From Leifsonia sp. CL147 (GTDB lineage: Bacteria; Actinomycetota; Actinomycetes; Actinomycetales; Microbacteriaceae): DNA of 64,000 nt. This document shows, piece by piece, positions 1-10,032 of this stretch. A program made the position numbers and the translations under genes. Where the stretch lies: NCBI RefSeq assembly GCF_900114565.1, contig NZ_FOTM01000018.1, positions 1 to 64,000 on the forward strand, in the 5' to 3' direction. Every line of letters starts with the position of its first letter. The first letter of the stretch is position 1. The notes below the pieces were generated by a model that was given only the letters and a program-made list of their open reading frames with translations, made no database searches and had not been told where the DNA came from.

Positions 1-279
1 GAAACTCGTCGCCGCCTTCAAGATCGCGACGTCCTCACGGAGCCGCTTGTTCTCCGCCTTGAGCCGCTTGATCTCGGCGTGCTCGACGCTCGTGACACCG
101 TCGCGGGTGCCATCGTCGATATCGGCTTGCAGCACCCACCGGCGCACGGACTCGTGGCCGACACCGACCTGGCGGGCCACGGCCGCTGACGCGGCCGTGA
201 GCGACGGATACTCCGGCCGGTGCTCCCGCACCAGCCGCACCGCACGCTCACGCAACGCGGGATCGATCTTCTTCGGCAT
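1..279 (-). CDS. IS3-family transposase OrfA, N-terminal part (cut by window edge)
   Basis: Reading leftward from an ATG at 279, the protein begins MPKKIDPALRERAVRLVREH and continues with a helix-turn-helix (residues about 25-50, ending VGHESVRRWVLQADID) and then a leucine-zipper-like stretch (AEIKRLKAENKRLREDVAILKAA). This is the normal arrangement of IS3 OrfA, the DNA-binding half of the transposase that is usually joined to OrfB by a programmed -1 frameshift. A GGAAGG ribosome-binding site lies just upstream. The gene runs off the window start, so OrfB and its DDE catalytic domain cannot be seen. An in-frame ATG at 288 is a less likely start. Confidence 0.85.
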   Translation of the reverse strand, partial: MPKKIDPALRERAVRLVREHRPEYPSLTAASAAVARQVGVGHESVRRWVLQADIDDGTRDGVTSVEHAEIKRLKAENKRLREDVAILKAATSF

Positions 280-332
280 GACATACATCCTTCCAACTCA
301 AAAGGATGCGGCATCAAACCTGGGGCGCTTCA
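1..332 (-). mobile_element. IS3-family insertion sequence, one end (rest outside window)
   Basis: The element end is placed at 332, where the leftward strand reads TGAAGCGCCCCAGGTTTGAT. It starts with the TG dinucleotide usual for IS3 termini and lies about 50 bp upstream of orfA. The RHS reading frame entering from the right changes from RHS-like residues (GRITNVK) to an unrelated tail at this point. The second inverted repeat and the target-site duplication lie outside the window, so the exact boundary is inferred. Confidence 0.7.
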
Positions 333-2409
333 CGTTGGTGATCCGGCCGGAGGGGTCGTAGCTGTAGTGGGTGTGGCCTTGCCAGTAGGTCTTGGTCGAG
401 TCCGATTGCAGGTAGGTGTCGGTGCGGCGGCCCTGGTCATCGGTCGTGTAGTAGAGGTACTGGAAGGACCCGTTGTGCGGGTACTTCGTGCTGGTGAGCG
501 CGTTGGAGGTGTCGTAGCTGTTGGTGGTGGTGCCGAATCCGTCGGTGGTGGTGATCAGGTTCGAGGCCTTGTCGTAGCTGTAGGTTTCGGTGCCGCCGCC
601 GGCGGTGTTCACGGTGGAGATCAGCCGCTCGAGCTGGTCATACGTGTTCGTGATGGTGCCATTGGCATCCACCGACGTCAGAAGCTTCCCGGCATCGTCG
701 TAGGTGTTCACCACCGAGTGGGTGCCATCGGAGAACGTGGTCGAGGTGACCCGGTCGTCCTTGTCGTACCCGTAGGTGGTGGTGTTCCCGCGCCCATCGG
801 TCGCGGTCTTCACCCGGGCGAAGTCGTCGTACCCGATCGTGCGGCCGGCCAGGCTGGTGCCGGTGACCGGGGTGATCCCGGTCAGCTGGTGGCTGGTGTA
901 CCCGTACGAGGTCGTGTTGGTGCCGTTCCCTGGCGCAAGCGCGGTCGCTACGGTTCCGTCGCTGTTGTAGGTCAGTGTCGCGGTTGCGGTGGGGCTGCCC
1001 TGGGCGGTGGTGAGCGGGTTCCCTGGGCCGTTATAGGTGTAGTTCGTGGTTCGGCCGGCATCATCCGTGGTCGTGGAGGGCAGGAACTGCGTCGCCGGGC
1101 TGCTGTTGCCGTAAGCGGCCTGATCCGCGGCACCGCCGGGGGACTGGGTCTTGGTCATCGACTGGCCGCTGTTGGCGCCCCATGTGTTGGTGGTGGTGCC
1201 GGCGGTGGTGCCGGTGCCGGAGGTGAAGGAGGCTGTGTCAAAGTTCGCCGTGTACGTCTTGGCCCGCTGCCGGCTCTGCTCATCGACGGTCTGTGTCACC
1301 CGCTGGCTGGAGTCGATCGTGTAGGTGATGTGCGGGACCGACGAGACCCCGCTCGAGGTGGACGTGTCCGGCTGTGCCACCAACGTCTGAGTGGCAGAGG
1401 TGTACGCGAACCGGGTGGTCGAGGTTCCCGGGGATCCCGAGGTGGTGTTCAATTGATCCACCTCGATCAGCTTCCCCGAGCTGCTGTCGTAGCTGAAGTT
1501 CGTCACCGCGCCCGTCGGGGATGTGATCGAGGTCAGCTTCCCTGACGTGTATCCGAACGTGGTGGTCTTCCCCGTCGCGTCGACGAAGGTTGTCAGGTTG
1601 GAGCTGGAGTCCTTGATGTACTGGATCGTGCGGGTCGAGGACCCGTTGGACTGCGTGATCCCGAACGTCAATGTCGACGAGTTGTAGGACAGGGTGGCGA
1701 GTGGTGCGGTCCCCGCGCCGGCCGGGGATTGCACGGCCAGCGGTGGCGTCGTGTACGGCCCGGTCGTGTTGCTGCACGGCGACAGTGAGTAGCACATGGT
1801 GGTCGCGTTCGCGTTCCGGTCAGCGACCGAGAGAGCGTTGCCGTTCAGATCGAAGGTGACCACCCGGCGGGTGTCGCGCTGGGTCAACGTGTACGTGCTG
1901 GTGCCCTTCACCAGGTCGGCCTTCAACCCGGCCGGTGTGGTGAAAGCGGTCGTTGACCCGGTGACCGGGGTGAACAGCCACGCGGCGCCGTCACCGGCGG
2001 TGTAGACCACCCCGCCGCTCACCGAACTCAACGAGCCGGCACCGCCGAACCCGTACGACCAATTGTTCGCATAGATCGTGCTCGTAGACCCCGTGGTGCC
2101 CGCGAGCGAGTTGAATGTCGCCCCGATCGACACAGAGCCGGAGATCCCCGGCAGGTCCAGGCCCTTGGTGGCCACCATCAGGTTCCCGGTACCCACATCC
2201 ACCGACGCCGACACCCGATCCGTCACCGCAAAGTTCCACCGGGTCGCGTTCGGGCGGGCGCCGGTCTGCCCGGTTGTTGCGGGACCCGGTGGGAGGGCGG
2301 CTTCCGCCGGTGAAACGGTGAGCAATGCCAGCACCACCGCTGCGGTCGCAGCGATCGTCGCCGTCTTGAATACGAGAGAGAAACGGCGGACCGCCGACGG
2401 GTTCTCCAT
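298..2409 (-). CDS. RHS/YD-repeat secreted protein, C-terminus lost to IS3 insertion
   Basis: A 703-residue product starts with a signal peptide (MENPSAVRRFSLVF, then a hydrophobic stretch ending about residue 37 at SPAEA|A). Many YD repeats follow (for example YDDFARVKTATDGRGN, YDDAGKLLTSVDANG, YDQLERLIS, YDPSGRITNV). RHS proteins form a beta-cage shell that normally carries a C-terminal core domain and a variable toxin tip. Here the frame stops eight codons inside the IS3 element, giving the foreign tail PRFDAASF, so the core domain and any tip are missing. The ATG at 2409 was chosen over the longer frame because it begins the signal peptide. The remaining 3' part is probably on the far side of the insertion. 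Confidence 0.85.
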   Translation of the reverse strand: MENPSAVRRFSLVFKTATIAATAAVVLALLTVSPAEAALPPGPATTGQTGARPNATRWNFAVTDRVSASVDVGTGNLMVATKGLDLPGISGSVSIGATFNSLAGTTGSTSTIYANNWSYGFGGAGSLSSVSGGVVYTAGDGAAWLFTPVTGSTTAFTTPAGLKADLVKGTSTYTLTQRDTRRVVTFDLNGNALSVADRNANATTMCYSLSPCSNTTGPYTTPPLAVQSPAGAGTAPLATLSYNSSTLTFGITQSNGSSTRTIQYIKDSSSNLTTFVDATGKTTTFGYTSGKLTSITSPTGAVTNFSYDSSSGKLIEVDQLNTTSGSPGTSTTRFAYTSATQTLVAQPDTSTSSGVSSVPHITYTIDSSQRVTQTVDEQSRQRAKTYTANFDTASFTSGTGTTAGTTTNTWGANSGQSMTKTQSPGGAADQAAYGNSSPATQFLPSTTTDDAGRTTNYTYNGPGNPLTTAQGSPTATATLTYNSDGTVATALAPGNGTNTTSYGYTSHQLTGITPVTGTSLAGRTIGYDDFARVKTATDGRGNTTTYGYDKDDRVTSTTFSDGTHSVVNTYDDAGKLLTSVDANGTITNTYDQLERLISTVNTAGGGTETYSYDKASNLITTTDGFGTTTNSYDTSNALTSTKYPHNGSFQYLYYTTDDQGRRTDTYLQSDSTKTYWQGHTHYSYDPSGRITNVKRPRFDAASF

Positions 2410-2562
2410 GCGAATGACCTCGAAAATACGCGCGCAACAACACACAGAAGGAGAGCGGATTGTCGCAGGTCACACGCCGGCCAGAGGCAATCGGGCACAA
2501 ACACCGGAACCCCGAAAAAGGCTGCACGGTGGACTAAAGGCAACCGGTTGAGGAACCCCCAC

Positions 2563-2577
2563 TTGAGAACATCTCAA
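2563..2577. promoter_or_regulatory. Palindrome upstream of the RHS gene
   Basis: TTGAGA-ACA-TCTCAA is a perfect 6-bp inverted repeat about 155 bp upstream of the RHS start codon. It could be an operator, but no recognisable -35/-10 pair was found beside it. The rest of 2410-2674 contains no gene that I can support. Confidence 0.3.
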
Positions 2578-2627
2578 CCACCCCGCGAGTATGGACCCGC
2601 CCGTCTACCCACCGGAACAGCTCCGCA

Positions 2628-2650
2628 CAAAATCACCCCCAGACTGGGGA
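2628..2650 (-). terminator. Possible rho-independent terminator of the esterase gene
   Basis: On the leftward strand a short GC hairpin (CCCCAG / CTGGGG, 2637-2649) is followed by GTGATTTTG. It lies 25-47 bp downstream of the esterase stop codon. The loop is very small and the T-tract short, so efficiency is uncertain. Confidence 0.4.
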
Positions 2651-2674
2651 AAGTGCCCCCACGGCCGCCTCGCG

Positions 2675-3727
2675 CTAGCGGGACGTGTGCTCCCGCAGGA
2701 AGGCGAGCGTCGCCTGCAGCGCCTGGTGCGCCTCGGTGAAGTGCAGGTGGAACTGGTACTCGTGCGGCAGCGCCGGCTGGTGGTCGGCCGGCCAGAACAG
2801 CTCGGTCACCTCCACTCCCTTGGCTCGCAGTGTCGCCGCCATCGGCACGGACTGCGTCCAGGTGAGTCCGTCGCCGTTTCCTCCCGAGATGTAGGTGGGC
2901 GGGAAGGCGGGGGTGACGTGCTGGATGGTCGACATGGTCGAGCCGACGTAGGTCTGCGACCAGTCCTTGGTGCCGCTGTACGCCCAGAGCGCGGTTTTGA
3001 AGCCCCAGGAGAAGAGCCCGGTGAGGTCGGAGAGGGCGTTCAGGTCGTAGACGCCGCAGTTGAGGACGACGGCGGACAGCTGATCCGGCTGCAGCGCGGG
3101 CGTCATCCCGAGCAGGTGCGCGTACTCGGGGCTCGTCGTCATCACGGCCAGCTGGCTGGCCAGCTGCGAGCCGGCGGAGTCGCCGGCCAGGACGATGCGC
3201 GAGCGGTCGATGCCCAGGGTGTCGGCGTGCGCGTCGAGGAACGCGAGCGCCTCGTTGAGCTGGCGGACCGCGGTCGGGTAGGTCGCCTCCGGTCCGACCG
3301 TGTAGTTGAGGGCGACGGTGGTGAAGCCCTGGGCGGCGAGGATGCGGAGGTACGGGTCCACATCCTGGCTGGCTCCGGAGATCCAGGCTCCGCCGTGGAT
3401 CCAGACGACGGTGGGGAGCGGTCCAGGGGCTGTCGTCGGACGGAACACGTCGAAGGTGGTGTCCGGCGAGCCGGCCGCATACCGCAGCCCGGTCTGCGCG
3501 CTGACCCCGCTCGTGGGGACGTACGGCTGCATCTCGGCAACGGTCTCGGCGGCGCCCTTCGCGAAGACGCTGCGGATCACCAGGGCGGACGGCCAGGGCG
3601 TGGATGCGGCGAAGCTGGCGAGGATGAGCAGGACGAGCAGCACGACGGCGGTGACGGACACCGCGCGACGAGCCCGCCAGGACAGCAGCGGACGCACCGG
3701 CAGTGCGTCGGTGCGGGCACGGGTCAT
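2675..3727 (-). CDS. Alpha/beta-hydrolase (HSL-type esterase) with N-terminal membrane anchor
   Basis: The 350-residue product has one hydrophobic segment near residues 25-45 (VSVTAVVLLVLLILASFAAS), then an alpha/beta-hydrolase domain. The oxyanion-hole motif HGGAW (about residue 115) and the nucleophile elbow GDSAG (about residue 185) are those of the hormone-sensitive-lipase/carboxylesterase group, and a C-terminal DHQ...H region can supply the acid and histidine. It probably hydrolyses small esters at the outer membrane face; the substrate is unknown. The ATG at 3727 is preferred over an in-frame GTG at 3733. It reads in the same direction as purL but there is no sign of a shared function. 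Confidence 0.85.
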   Translation of the reverse strand: MTRARTDALPVRPLLSWRARRAVSVTAVVLLVLLILASFAASTPWPSALVIRSVFAKGAAETVAEMQPYVPTSGVSAQTGLRYAAGSPDTTFDVFRPTTAPGPLPTVVWIHGGAWISGASQDVDPYLRILAAQGFTTVALNYTVGPEATYPTAVRQLNEALAFLDAHADTLGIDRSRIVLAGDSAGSQLASQLAVMTTSPEYAHLLGMTPALQPDQLSAVVLNCGVYDLNALSDLTGLFSWGFKTALWAYSGTKDWSQTYVGSTMSTIQHVTPAFPPTYISGGNGDGLTWTQSVPMAATLRAKGVEVTELFWPADHQPALPHEYQFHLHFTEAHQALQATLAFLREHTSR

Positions 3728-3775
3728 GCCCACACCGTATCGTTCCTGAGCGCTCCCGGCGGGAAGGCGAGCGGG

Positions 3776-6094
3776 TCAGGCGACGGTGGGTCCGAAGTGC
3801 TCGGGGAGGGTGGAGCGGTGGACGCCGCGGAGCTCCTCGACGCCGATGGTGAAGAGGTCCTGCACCTCGAGGACGGGCTGGGACCCGACCTCGGCGTCCG
3901 TCACGCCGATGCGGAGGGCCGGGATGCCGCGGCCGGCGCACAGACCACGGAACTTCACGTCGTCCTCCCGCGGGACGGAGACGATGACCCGCGCGGTCGA
4001 CTCCGAGAACAGGGCGGTCGCCGCATCCACGCCGTCGCGCTCTTCGATCTCGGTCAGCCAGACCCGCGCTCCGACGCCGAAGCGCATGACGCTCTCGGCG
4101 AGGGCCTGGGCCAGCCCACCGTCGGCGAGGTCGTGCGCGGACGAGATCAGCCCTTCGACCGCACCCGCGTGCAGGGTCTCGGCCAGGGACCGCTCCCCGG
4201 CCAGGTCGACCGCCGGAGGGCGCCCGCCGAGGTGACCGTGGATGGTGCCCGCCCACGCCGAGCCGTCGAGCTCCTCGCGGGTGGTGCCGAGCAGGTAGAT
4301 GTTCTCGCCCTCGTCCTGCCAGCCGCTCGGGATGCGCCGGGCGACGTCGTCGATCACGCCGAGCACACCGACCACCGGGGTCGGGAAGATCGGGGTGTCG
4401 CCGGTCTGGTTGTAGAAGGACACGTTGCCGCCGGTGACCGGGATCTCCAGCTCCAGGCAGGCGTCGGAGAGACCCTCGACGGCCTGCGAGAACTGCCACA
4501 TGACCTCGGGGTTCTCCGGGCTGCCGAAGTTCAGGCAGTCGGTGACGGCGACGGGTACGGCGCCGGAGGCGGCGACGTTGCGATACGCCTCGGCGAGCGC
4601 CAGCTTCGCGCCCTGCCTGGGGTCGAGCTGGCAGTAGCGGCCGTTGGCGTCGGTCGCGATGGCGAAGCCGAGGCCCGACTCCTCGTCGACGCGGATCATT
4701 CCGGCGTCGTCGGGGAAGGAGAGCGCGGTGTTGCCGCCGACGAAGTAGTCGTACTGGTCGGTGATCCAGCCCTTGTCCGCGAGGTTGGCGCTGCCGAGCA
4801 GCGCGAGCGTCTGCTCCCGCAGCTCGTCGCCGGAGGCGGGCCGGGGCAGGACGGAGGCGGTGTCGTCCTGGAGGGCGTCGATCCACGTCGGGTAGGCCAC
4901 GGGTCGCTCGTAGACGGGACCGTCGACCGCGACCGTGCGGGGGTCGACGTTGACGATCTCCTCGCCCTTCCAGTTGATGACGAGGCGGCCGGTCCCGGTG
5001 ACCTCGCCGAGGACGCTGGACTCCACATCCCACTTGGCGGTCACGGCGAGGAACGCGTCGAGCAGCTCAGGCTTGACGACCGCCATCATGCGCTCCTGGC
5101 TCTCCGACATGAGGATCTCCTCGGCCGTGAGCGAAGGGTCGCGCAGCAGGACCTTGTCGAGCTCGACGAACATCCCGCCGTCGCCGTTGGAGGCCAGCTC
5201 GCTGGTGGCGCACGAGATGCCGGCGGCGCCCAGATCCTGGATGCCCTCGACCAGCTTGTCGCGGAACAGCTCCAGGCAGCACTCGATGAGCACCTTCTCG
5301 GCGAACGGGTCGCCCACCTGGACGGCCGGGCGCTTGGTCGGGCCGCCCGCGGAGAACGTGTCGGAGGCGAGGATGCTGGCCCCGCCGATCCCGTCGCCGC
5401 CGGTGCGTGCGCCGAACAGCACGACCTTGTTGCCCGCGCCCGAGGCGTTCGCGAGGTGCAGGTCCTCGTGGCGGAGTACGCCGACCGACAGCGCGTTGAC
5501 GAGCGGGTTGCCCTGGTATACCGGGTCGAAGTACGTCTCGCCGCCGATGTTCGGCAGGCCCAGGCAGTTGCCGTAGAACGAGATGCCCGAGACAACGCCG
5601 TGCACGACGCGGGCCGTGTCGGGATGGTCGATGGCGCCGAAGCGCAGCTGGTCCATCACGGCGACGGGACGGGCGCCCATCGAGATGATGTCGCGGACGA
5701 TGCCGCCGACACCGGTCGCGGCGCCCTGGAACGGCTCGATGTAGGAGGGGTGGTTGTGCGACTCCACCTTGAAGGTGACCGCCCAGCCCTCGCCGACATC
5801 CACCACGCCGGCGTTCTCGCCCATGCCGACCATGAGGTTCTTGGTCATCGCGGGGGTGACCTTCTGGCCGAACTGGCGCAGGTAGACCTTCGACGACTTG
5901 TAGGAGCAGTGCTCCGACCACATCACCGAGTACATGGCCAGTTCGCCGCTGGTGGGGCGGCGGCCAAGGATCTCGCGGATGCGCGCGTATTCGTCGTCCT
6001 TGAGCCCGAGCGCGCCGTACGGCTGCTCCCGCTCCGGCGTCTCGATGGCGTTCGCGACAGTGTCGACGACATGCGCGGTGGTGGTGTCGGTCAC
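3776..6094 (-). CDS. purL: Phosphoribosylformylglycinamidine synthase subunit PurL
   Basis: A 772-residue small-type PurL, which converts FGAR, ATP and ammonia to FGAM in step 4 of purine synthesis. The N-terminus has the hallmark [16 protein letters not shown], and typical AIR-synthase-fold motifs follow (VKVE-type [47 protein letters not shown]). It lacks the glutaminase and PurS-like domains of the large enzyme. These are supplied by purQ and purS, which lie about 2 kb upstream in the same direction. The intervening sigma-factor block separates purL from its partner genes, so it probably has its own promoter. Confidence 0.97.
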   Translation of the reverse strand: MTDTTTAHVVDTVANAIETPEREQPYGALGLKDDEYARIREILGRRPTSGELAMYSVMWSEHCSYKSSKVYLRQFGQKVTPAMTKNLMVGMGENAGVVDVGEGWAVTFKVESHNHPSYIEPFQGAATGVGGIVRDIISMGARPVAVMDQLRFGAIDHPDTARVVHGVVSGISFYGNCLGLPNIGGETYFDPVYQGNPLVNALSVGVLRHEDLHLANASGAGNKVVLFGARTGGDGIGGASILASDTFSAGGPTKRPAVQVGDPFAEKVLIECCLELFRDKLVEGIQDLGAAGISCATSELASNGDGGMFVELDKVLLRDPSLTAEEILMSESQERMMAVVKPELLDAFLAVTAKWDVESSVLGEVTGTGRLVINWKGEEIVNVDPRTVAVDGPVYERPVAYPTWIDALQDDTASVLPRPASGDELREQTLALLGSANLADKGWITDQYDYFVGGNTALSFPDDAGMIRVDEESGLGFAIATDANGRYCQLDPRQGAKLALAEAYRNVAASGAVPVAVTDCLNFGSPENPEVMWQFSQAVEGLSDACLELEIPVTGGNVSFYNQTGDTPIFPTPVVGVLGVIDDVARRIPSGWQDEGENIYLLGTTREELDGSAWAGTIHGHLGGRPPAVDLAGERSLAETLHAGAVEGLISSAHDLADGGLAQALAESVMRFGVGARVWLTEIEERDGVDAATALFSESTARVIVSVPREDDVKFRGLCAGRGIPALRIGVTDAEVGSQPVLEVQDLFTIGVEELRGVHRSTLPEHFGPTVA

Positions 6095-6212
6095 GCGGGC
6101 ACTCCAGGCTTTGCGGGGCTGGCGGGGGAGGAGTCCAGTCTACCGGGCTGCGCGGTGGGTCAGGCCGGGTCGCTCCCGCGGGGGAACGGTCGTGGCCCCG
6201 TAGGACGGCCCA

Positions 6213-7031
6213 TCAGTCGCACAGGTCGACGACGCCGTCGTCGGTCGATGACTGCATGCGGATCACCGTGCGGGCGCCGGATGGTGTCGCAGCGACCTGG
6301 AAGACGAGGTACCGGCCCGACTCCGGCCCGACCGCGTACGTCGTGTAGCCCATGGTTTCGTCGTACTTCGAGTGGGTCTTCTGGATGTCCGGGTACGCGG
6401 AGAGGAGGTCGCTCTCGGGCGAGCCGAGACGGATACCGGCCGCGGTGGACGGGGAGGCCGCAACGACCTGCTCGGACGGATCACGGAGCGAGAAGGCCGC
6501 GTAGGTCAACGTCGGATCCGGTACGGCCGACCCGCGTTTTTCCGCCTCGAGCAGGCTGATGCCGACCACCGTGTCCGCGCCCGTCACGTTCCAGAACCCG
6601 GGCGGGCAATCGACGGTGTCGTCGACCGGAACCAAGCCGGCCGCCGCTGCGACCGCAGAAACTGACTGACCGACGTGGACGCCGGCCACCTGATCGAACC
6701 CGAGAACCCAGGTGCTGGGGTCCGTGGGATCCTCACTGGGCACCGCGACGGTCGGCTCCGGCGTCGGAGTGGGTGTCGGCGTTGGTGTCTCACTGGCGGT
6801 CGGCGTGGCCGTCTCGGTCGGGACGGCGACCGGCTTCGGGTCGAGCAGGCCGGTGCCGAGAGCGTACGCGACCGTGCCGCCGGAGATGCTGACGGCGAGG
6901 AGCACGAGCGTGACGATGAGCGCGGTGCGCTTCCGTCCGCCGGCGCGGCCGGGCGTCGCCGCTGCGTTCGTCACGACCAGGTCGCGGATGGCGGCCTTGC
7001 GGCGCGGGTCGAAGGTGGGCTGGTCGCTCAT
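6213..7031 (-). CDS. Membrane protein coupled to ECF sigma factor (putative anti-sigma or sigma-associated protein)
   Basis: The 272-residue product has a cytoplasmic N-terminus of about 40 residues, one membrane segment (ALIVTLVLLAVSISGGTVAYALG), a Thr/Pro-rich linker ([11 protein letters not shown]) and an extracellular domain. Its ATG overlaps the sigma factor stop codon (ATGA) and is preceded by a strong GGAGGAG site. The overlap and topology fit an anti-sigma factor or sensor partner, but the HxxxCxxC zinc motif of classical anti-sigma domains is absent. The product could also be a secreted-domain protein controlled by the sigma factor. No enzymatic motif was recognised. Confidence 0.7.
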   Translation of the reverse strand: MSDQPTFDPRRKAAIRDLVVTNAAATPGRAGGRKRTALIVTLVLLAVSISGGTVAYALGTGLLDPKPVAVPTETATPTASETPTPTPTPTPEPTVAVPSEDPTDPSTWVLGFDQVAGVHVGQSVSAVAAAAGLVPVDDTVDCPPGFWNVTGADTVVGISLLEAEKRGSAVPDPTLTYAAFSLRDPSEQVVAASPSTAAGIRLGSPESDLLSAYPDIQKTHSKYDETMGYTTYAVGPESGRYLVFQVAATPSGARTVIRMQSSTDDGVVDLCD

Positions 7032-7597
7032 CGCTCTCCTCCGTTCGTCTGGGTCGGCTCCTGTTGCAGGAGTTCGGTGAGGCGCGCCTTCGCGCGGGAG
7101 AGCCGCGACTTGACGGTGCCGGGTGCGACGCCGAGCGCCGCGGCGGCGTCGGCCATGCTCAGCTCTTCGAGCACACAGAGGGTCAGGATGTCCTGGTCGC
7201 GTCGCGGGAGCGAGGCGAGCGCCGTGCGCAGCGCGGCCCGGCGGGAGTCGCGGTCGATCCGGTCGTCCACGACGTCCGCGTGGTCGGGCGCATTCTCGGG
7301 CGGGGGGAGCTGCTGCAGCCCGTCCCGGTAGCGGCGGGAGGCTCGCGCGTAGTTCCGGAACACGAAGTTCGTCGTGACCAGCAGCCACGCCACGACGGAG
7401 TCGTTCACCACGCGCATCGCGTCGCGGCGGCGCCACGCCTCCAGGAAGACGACGGCGGTCACATCCTCGGCGTCGTGCAGCGACGACGTCAGCCGGATCG
7501 CCTGGCGGAACACACGGTCGTGATGCAGGTCGAACAGCTCGCCGAACGCATCGGCGTCACCGCCGCGCACGCGTTCGAGCACGCTCGCCTCATCCAT
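7028..7597 (-). CDS. ECF-type RNA polymerase sigma factor
   Basis: A 189-residue sigma-70 family protein. Region 2 lies at about residues 8-75 (FGELFDLHHDRVFRQAIRLT ... AEDVTAVVFLEAWRR) and region 4 at about 115-175 (ALASLPRRDQDILTLCVLEE ... LGVAPGTVKSRLSRAKARL). There is no region 1 or 3, as in the extracytoplasmic-function group. The ATG at 7597 fits the usual ECF start better than a GTG five codons earlier. It is co-transcribed with the downstream membrane protein (ATGA overlap), which probably controls it. The pair sits between purQ and purL. Confidence 0.9.
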   Translation of the reverse strand: MDEASVLERVRGGDADAFGELFDLHHDRVFRQAIRLTSSLHDAEDVTAVVFLEAWRRRDAMRVVNDSVVAWLLVTTNFVFRNYARASRRYRDGLQQLPPPENAPDHADVVDDRIDRDSRRAALRTALASLPRRDQDILTLCVLEELSMADAAAALGVAPGTVKSRLSRAKARLTELLQQEPTQTNGGER

Positions 7598-7704
7598 CTG
7601 GATTCCCCTCACATCTATGAAGTGTCCAGGAACTCTCTCGCGGTTCCCAATCGGTCGCGCAGAGCGCCGATGCGGGGCTAGCCTGAGCGCCAGGAGGCCA
7701 CGCC

Positions 7705-8076
7705 ATGCACATCCCCCGACCCTCGCAGGAGACCCAGGAGCTGTTCCGGACGCTCGTGCCCGATGCGCCCGGTGTCCAGGTCAAGCCGATGTTCGCGAAC
7801 CTCGGCGCGTTCGTGAACGGCAATATGTTCGCGGGGCTCTTCGGGGACAGCATCGGGGTCCGCCTCCCCGACGAAGCCGTGCGCGCCGAACTGCTCGCGG
7901 TGGAGGGCGCCGGACCCTACGGACCGGCCGAGCGTCCCATGGGTGGTTACGTCTCGCTGCCGGAAGAATGGAAGGACGACCCCGACCGCCTCCGGGAGTG
8001 GATCGGCGTCGCGCTCGAGCAGGTCGGCCGGATGCCTCCGAAGGAGAAGAAGCCGCGCACGGCGGCCCCGAAGTAG
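7705..8076 (+). CDS. TfoX N-terminal-domain protein
   Basis: The 123-residue product resembles the TfoX/Sxy N-terminal domain throughout (VQVKPMFANLGAFVNGNMFA, then GVRLPDEAVRAEL and MGGYVSLPEEW). It is one of the stand-alone, single-domain members common in actinobacteria. TfoX controls competence in gammaproteobacteria, but the role of these short forms is not established. A CAGGAGG ribosome-binding site lies 8 bp before the ATG. The gene is convergent with purQ, and the two stops abut (8076/8077), leaving no room for a terminator. Confidence 0.8.
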   Translation: MHIPRPSQETQELFRTLVPDAPGVQVKPMFANLGAFVNGNMFAGLFGDSIGVRLPDEAVRAELLAVEGAGPYGPAERPMGGYVSLPEEWKDDPDRLREWIGVALEQVGRMPPKEKKPRTAAPK

Positions 8077-8774
<698 letters not shown>

Positions 8775-8775
<1 letters not shown>

Positions 8776-9035
8776 CAAGCGTCGACCTCCGCCGGATAGT
8801 GGATGCCGACCACGTCTTCGATGACGGAGTTGGAGAGGATCTCGCCCGCGATCTCCTCGACCGTCGCGCGCACCGCGTCGTCGATGGGGCCGTCGACGGT
8901 CAGCTCGAAGCGCTTGCCCACGCGGACCCCGGTCACCCGGCCTCGGCCGGTGCGTGCGAGCGCTCCGGCGACGGCCTTCCCCTGAGGGTCGAGCAGCTCA
9001 GCCTTGGGCATCACTTCAACAATGATCGTCGGCAC
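8775..9035 (-). CDS. purS: Phosphoribosylformylglycinamidine synthase subunit PurS
   Basis: The 86-residue PurS ([20 protein letters not shown] ... [17 protein letters not shown]) is the small dimeric linker that holds PurL and PurQ together and channels ammonia. It lies directly upstream of purQ with a one-base stop/start overlap, forming a purS-purQ pair. Confidence 0.96.
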
Positions 9036-9084
9036 GGGGATACTCCGCTCACTCGGGCGTCAGGGTGGGGGTTCGGGGTCGATT

Positions 9085-10032
9085 CTACCGTGTGGTGGCG
9101 GGGACGCGGTCCGAGGTGGCGACGGAGGCCGCGTGGGCGACGGCGCGCGCCTCGAGGTCCCTGCGCAGCCGCTGGAAGAGGGCGGCGGAGGCGGCGCCCG
9201 GCCAGTCCGGGGCGAGTGCGGCGGAGGGGAGGCCGGGGTCCCGGTAGGGGATGACGCGCCACTCGTCGAGAGCGCGCATCCACACGGCGAACGCCTGCGC
9301 GTCGTCGTCGGGTCCGGGTGCGTCGGGCCGGGGCGCGTCGGCGAAGTGGGAGAGGAAGGACTCGTGGGCGGCTCGGATGGCCGGCAGGTCGTACCAGCGG
9401 GCGAGGCCGGTGGCCAGGTCGCCGCGCGGGGAGGCGTCGGCGAAGAGGGCGACAGCCGCCTCGCTCGCGCGGAAGGTGCCTCCCCGACCGCGCTCTGCGG
9501 CCGAGTCGCTCGTGTCTGCGATCGCCGACACAGCCTCGGCCAGCTCGTCCTCGAGAGCCGAGGGCGCGATCCACAGGCCGTCCGCCACGGTCCCGCAGCC
9601 CAGCGCGGCCAGCCGCCGGCGCAGACGGTCGCGGTCGCTGCGGCTGCGCTCCGGGAACGACAGCGACACGAGCACCCAGCGGGACGCCTCCACGCGGTCG
9701 CCGAAGATCCGCCGGTCTCCGCGCTCCAGCATGGGAACGGCGGCCGGATCGAGTGCGTAGCCCGCGGTCCCCTCGCGCGGCTCGCGGCGCAGGACTCCGC
9801 GCGAGCACAGGCGGGCAAGGCTCGACCGGGCCGTCGCCGACGGGACGCCCAGCCCATCCATCAGGCGGACCGCGCCGGCCGCGCTCATCCAGCCGCCGAT
9901 CGGGCGGAGGACGCTGCCCACCACGGTGCGCAGGAGCGCGGTCGCGCTGCCGCTGCCCGCCTCGAGGTCGTCGCGGGCGGCCGACTCCGGGTGCGTCCGC
10001 GCGACCGTCCGGGCTGCCGCGGTATCAGTCAT
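9085..10032 (-). CDS. PaaX-family transcriptional regulator, last gene of the kyn operon
   Basis: The 315-residue product has a PaaX-type winged-helix N-terminus (about residues 30-95: LLRTVVGSVLRPIGGWMSAA ... VPSATARSSLARLCSRGVLRR). The central and C-terminal domains also match the PaaX layout (SRWVLVSLSFPERSRSDRDR; LARWYDLPAIRAAHESFL). PaaX proteins repress aromatic catabolic operons and are released by an acyl-CoA ligand. The start codon overlaps the kynU stop by 8 bp, so this gene is translated with the kynurenine genes and is the likely regulator of that operon. Its ligand, perhaps a kynurenine- or anthranilate-derived CoA ester, is a guess. Confidence 0.85.
   Translation of the reverse strand: MTDTAAARTVARTHPESAARDDLEAGSGSATALLRTVVGSVLRPIGGWMSAAGAVRLMDGLGVPSATARSSLARLCSRGVLRREPREGTAGYALDPAAVPMLERGDRRIFGDRVEASRWVLVSLSFPERSRSDRDRLRRRLAALGCGTVADGLWIAPSALEDELAEAVSAIADTSDSAAERGRGGTFRASEAAVALFADASPRGDLATGLARWYDLPAIRAAHESFLSHFADAPRPDAPGPDDDAQAFAVWMRALDEWRVIPYRDPGLPSAALAPDWPGAASAALFQRLRRDLEARAVAHAASVATSDRVPATTR

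Noticed and set aside
2591-6559. 1322-residue open frame opposite purL and the esterase
   Set aside because: It is antisense to well-conserved genes, has Arg/Gly/Asp-biased composition of a GC-rich shadow frame and shows no domain.
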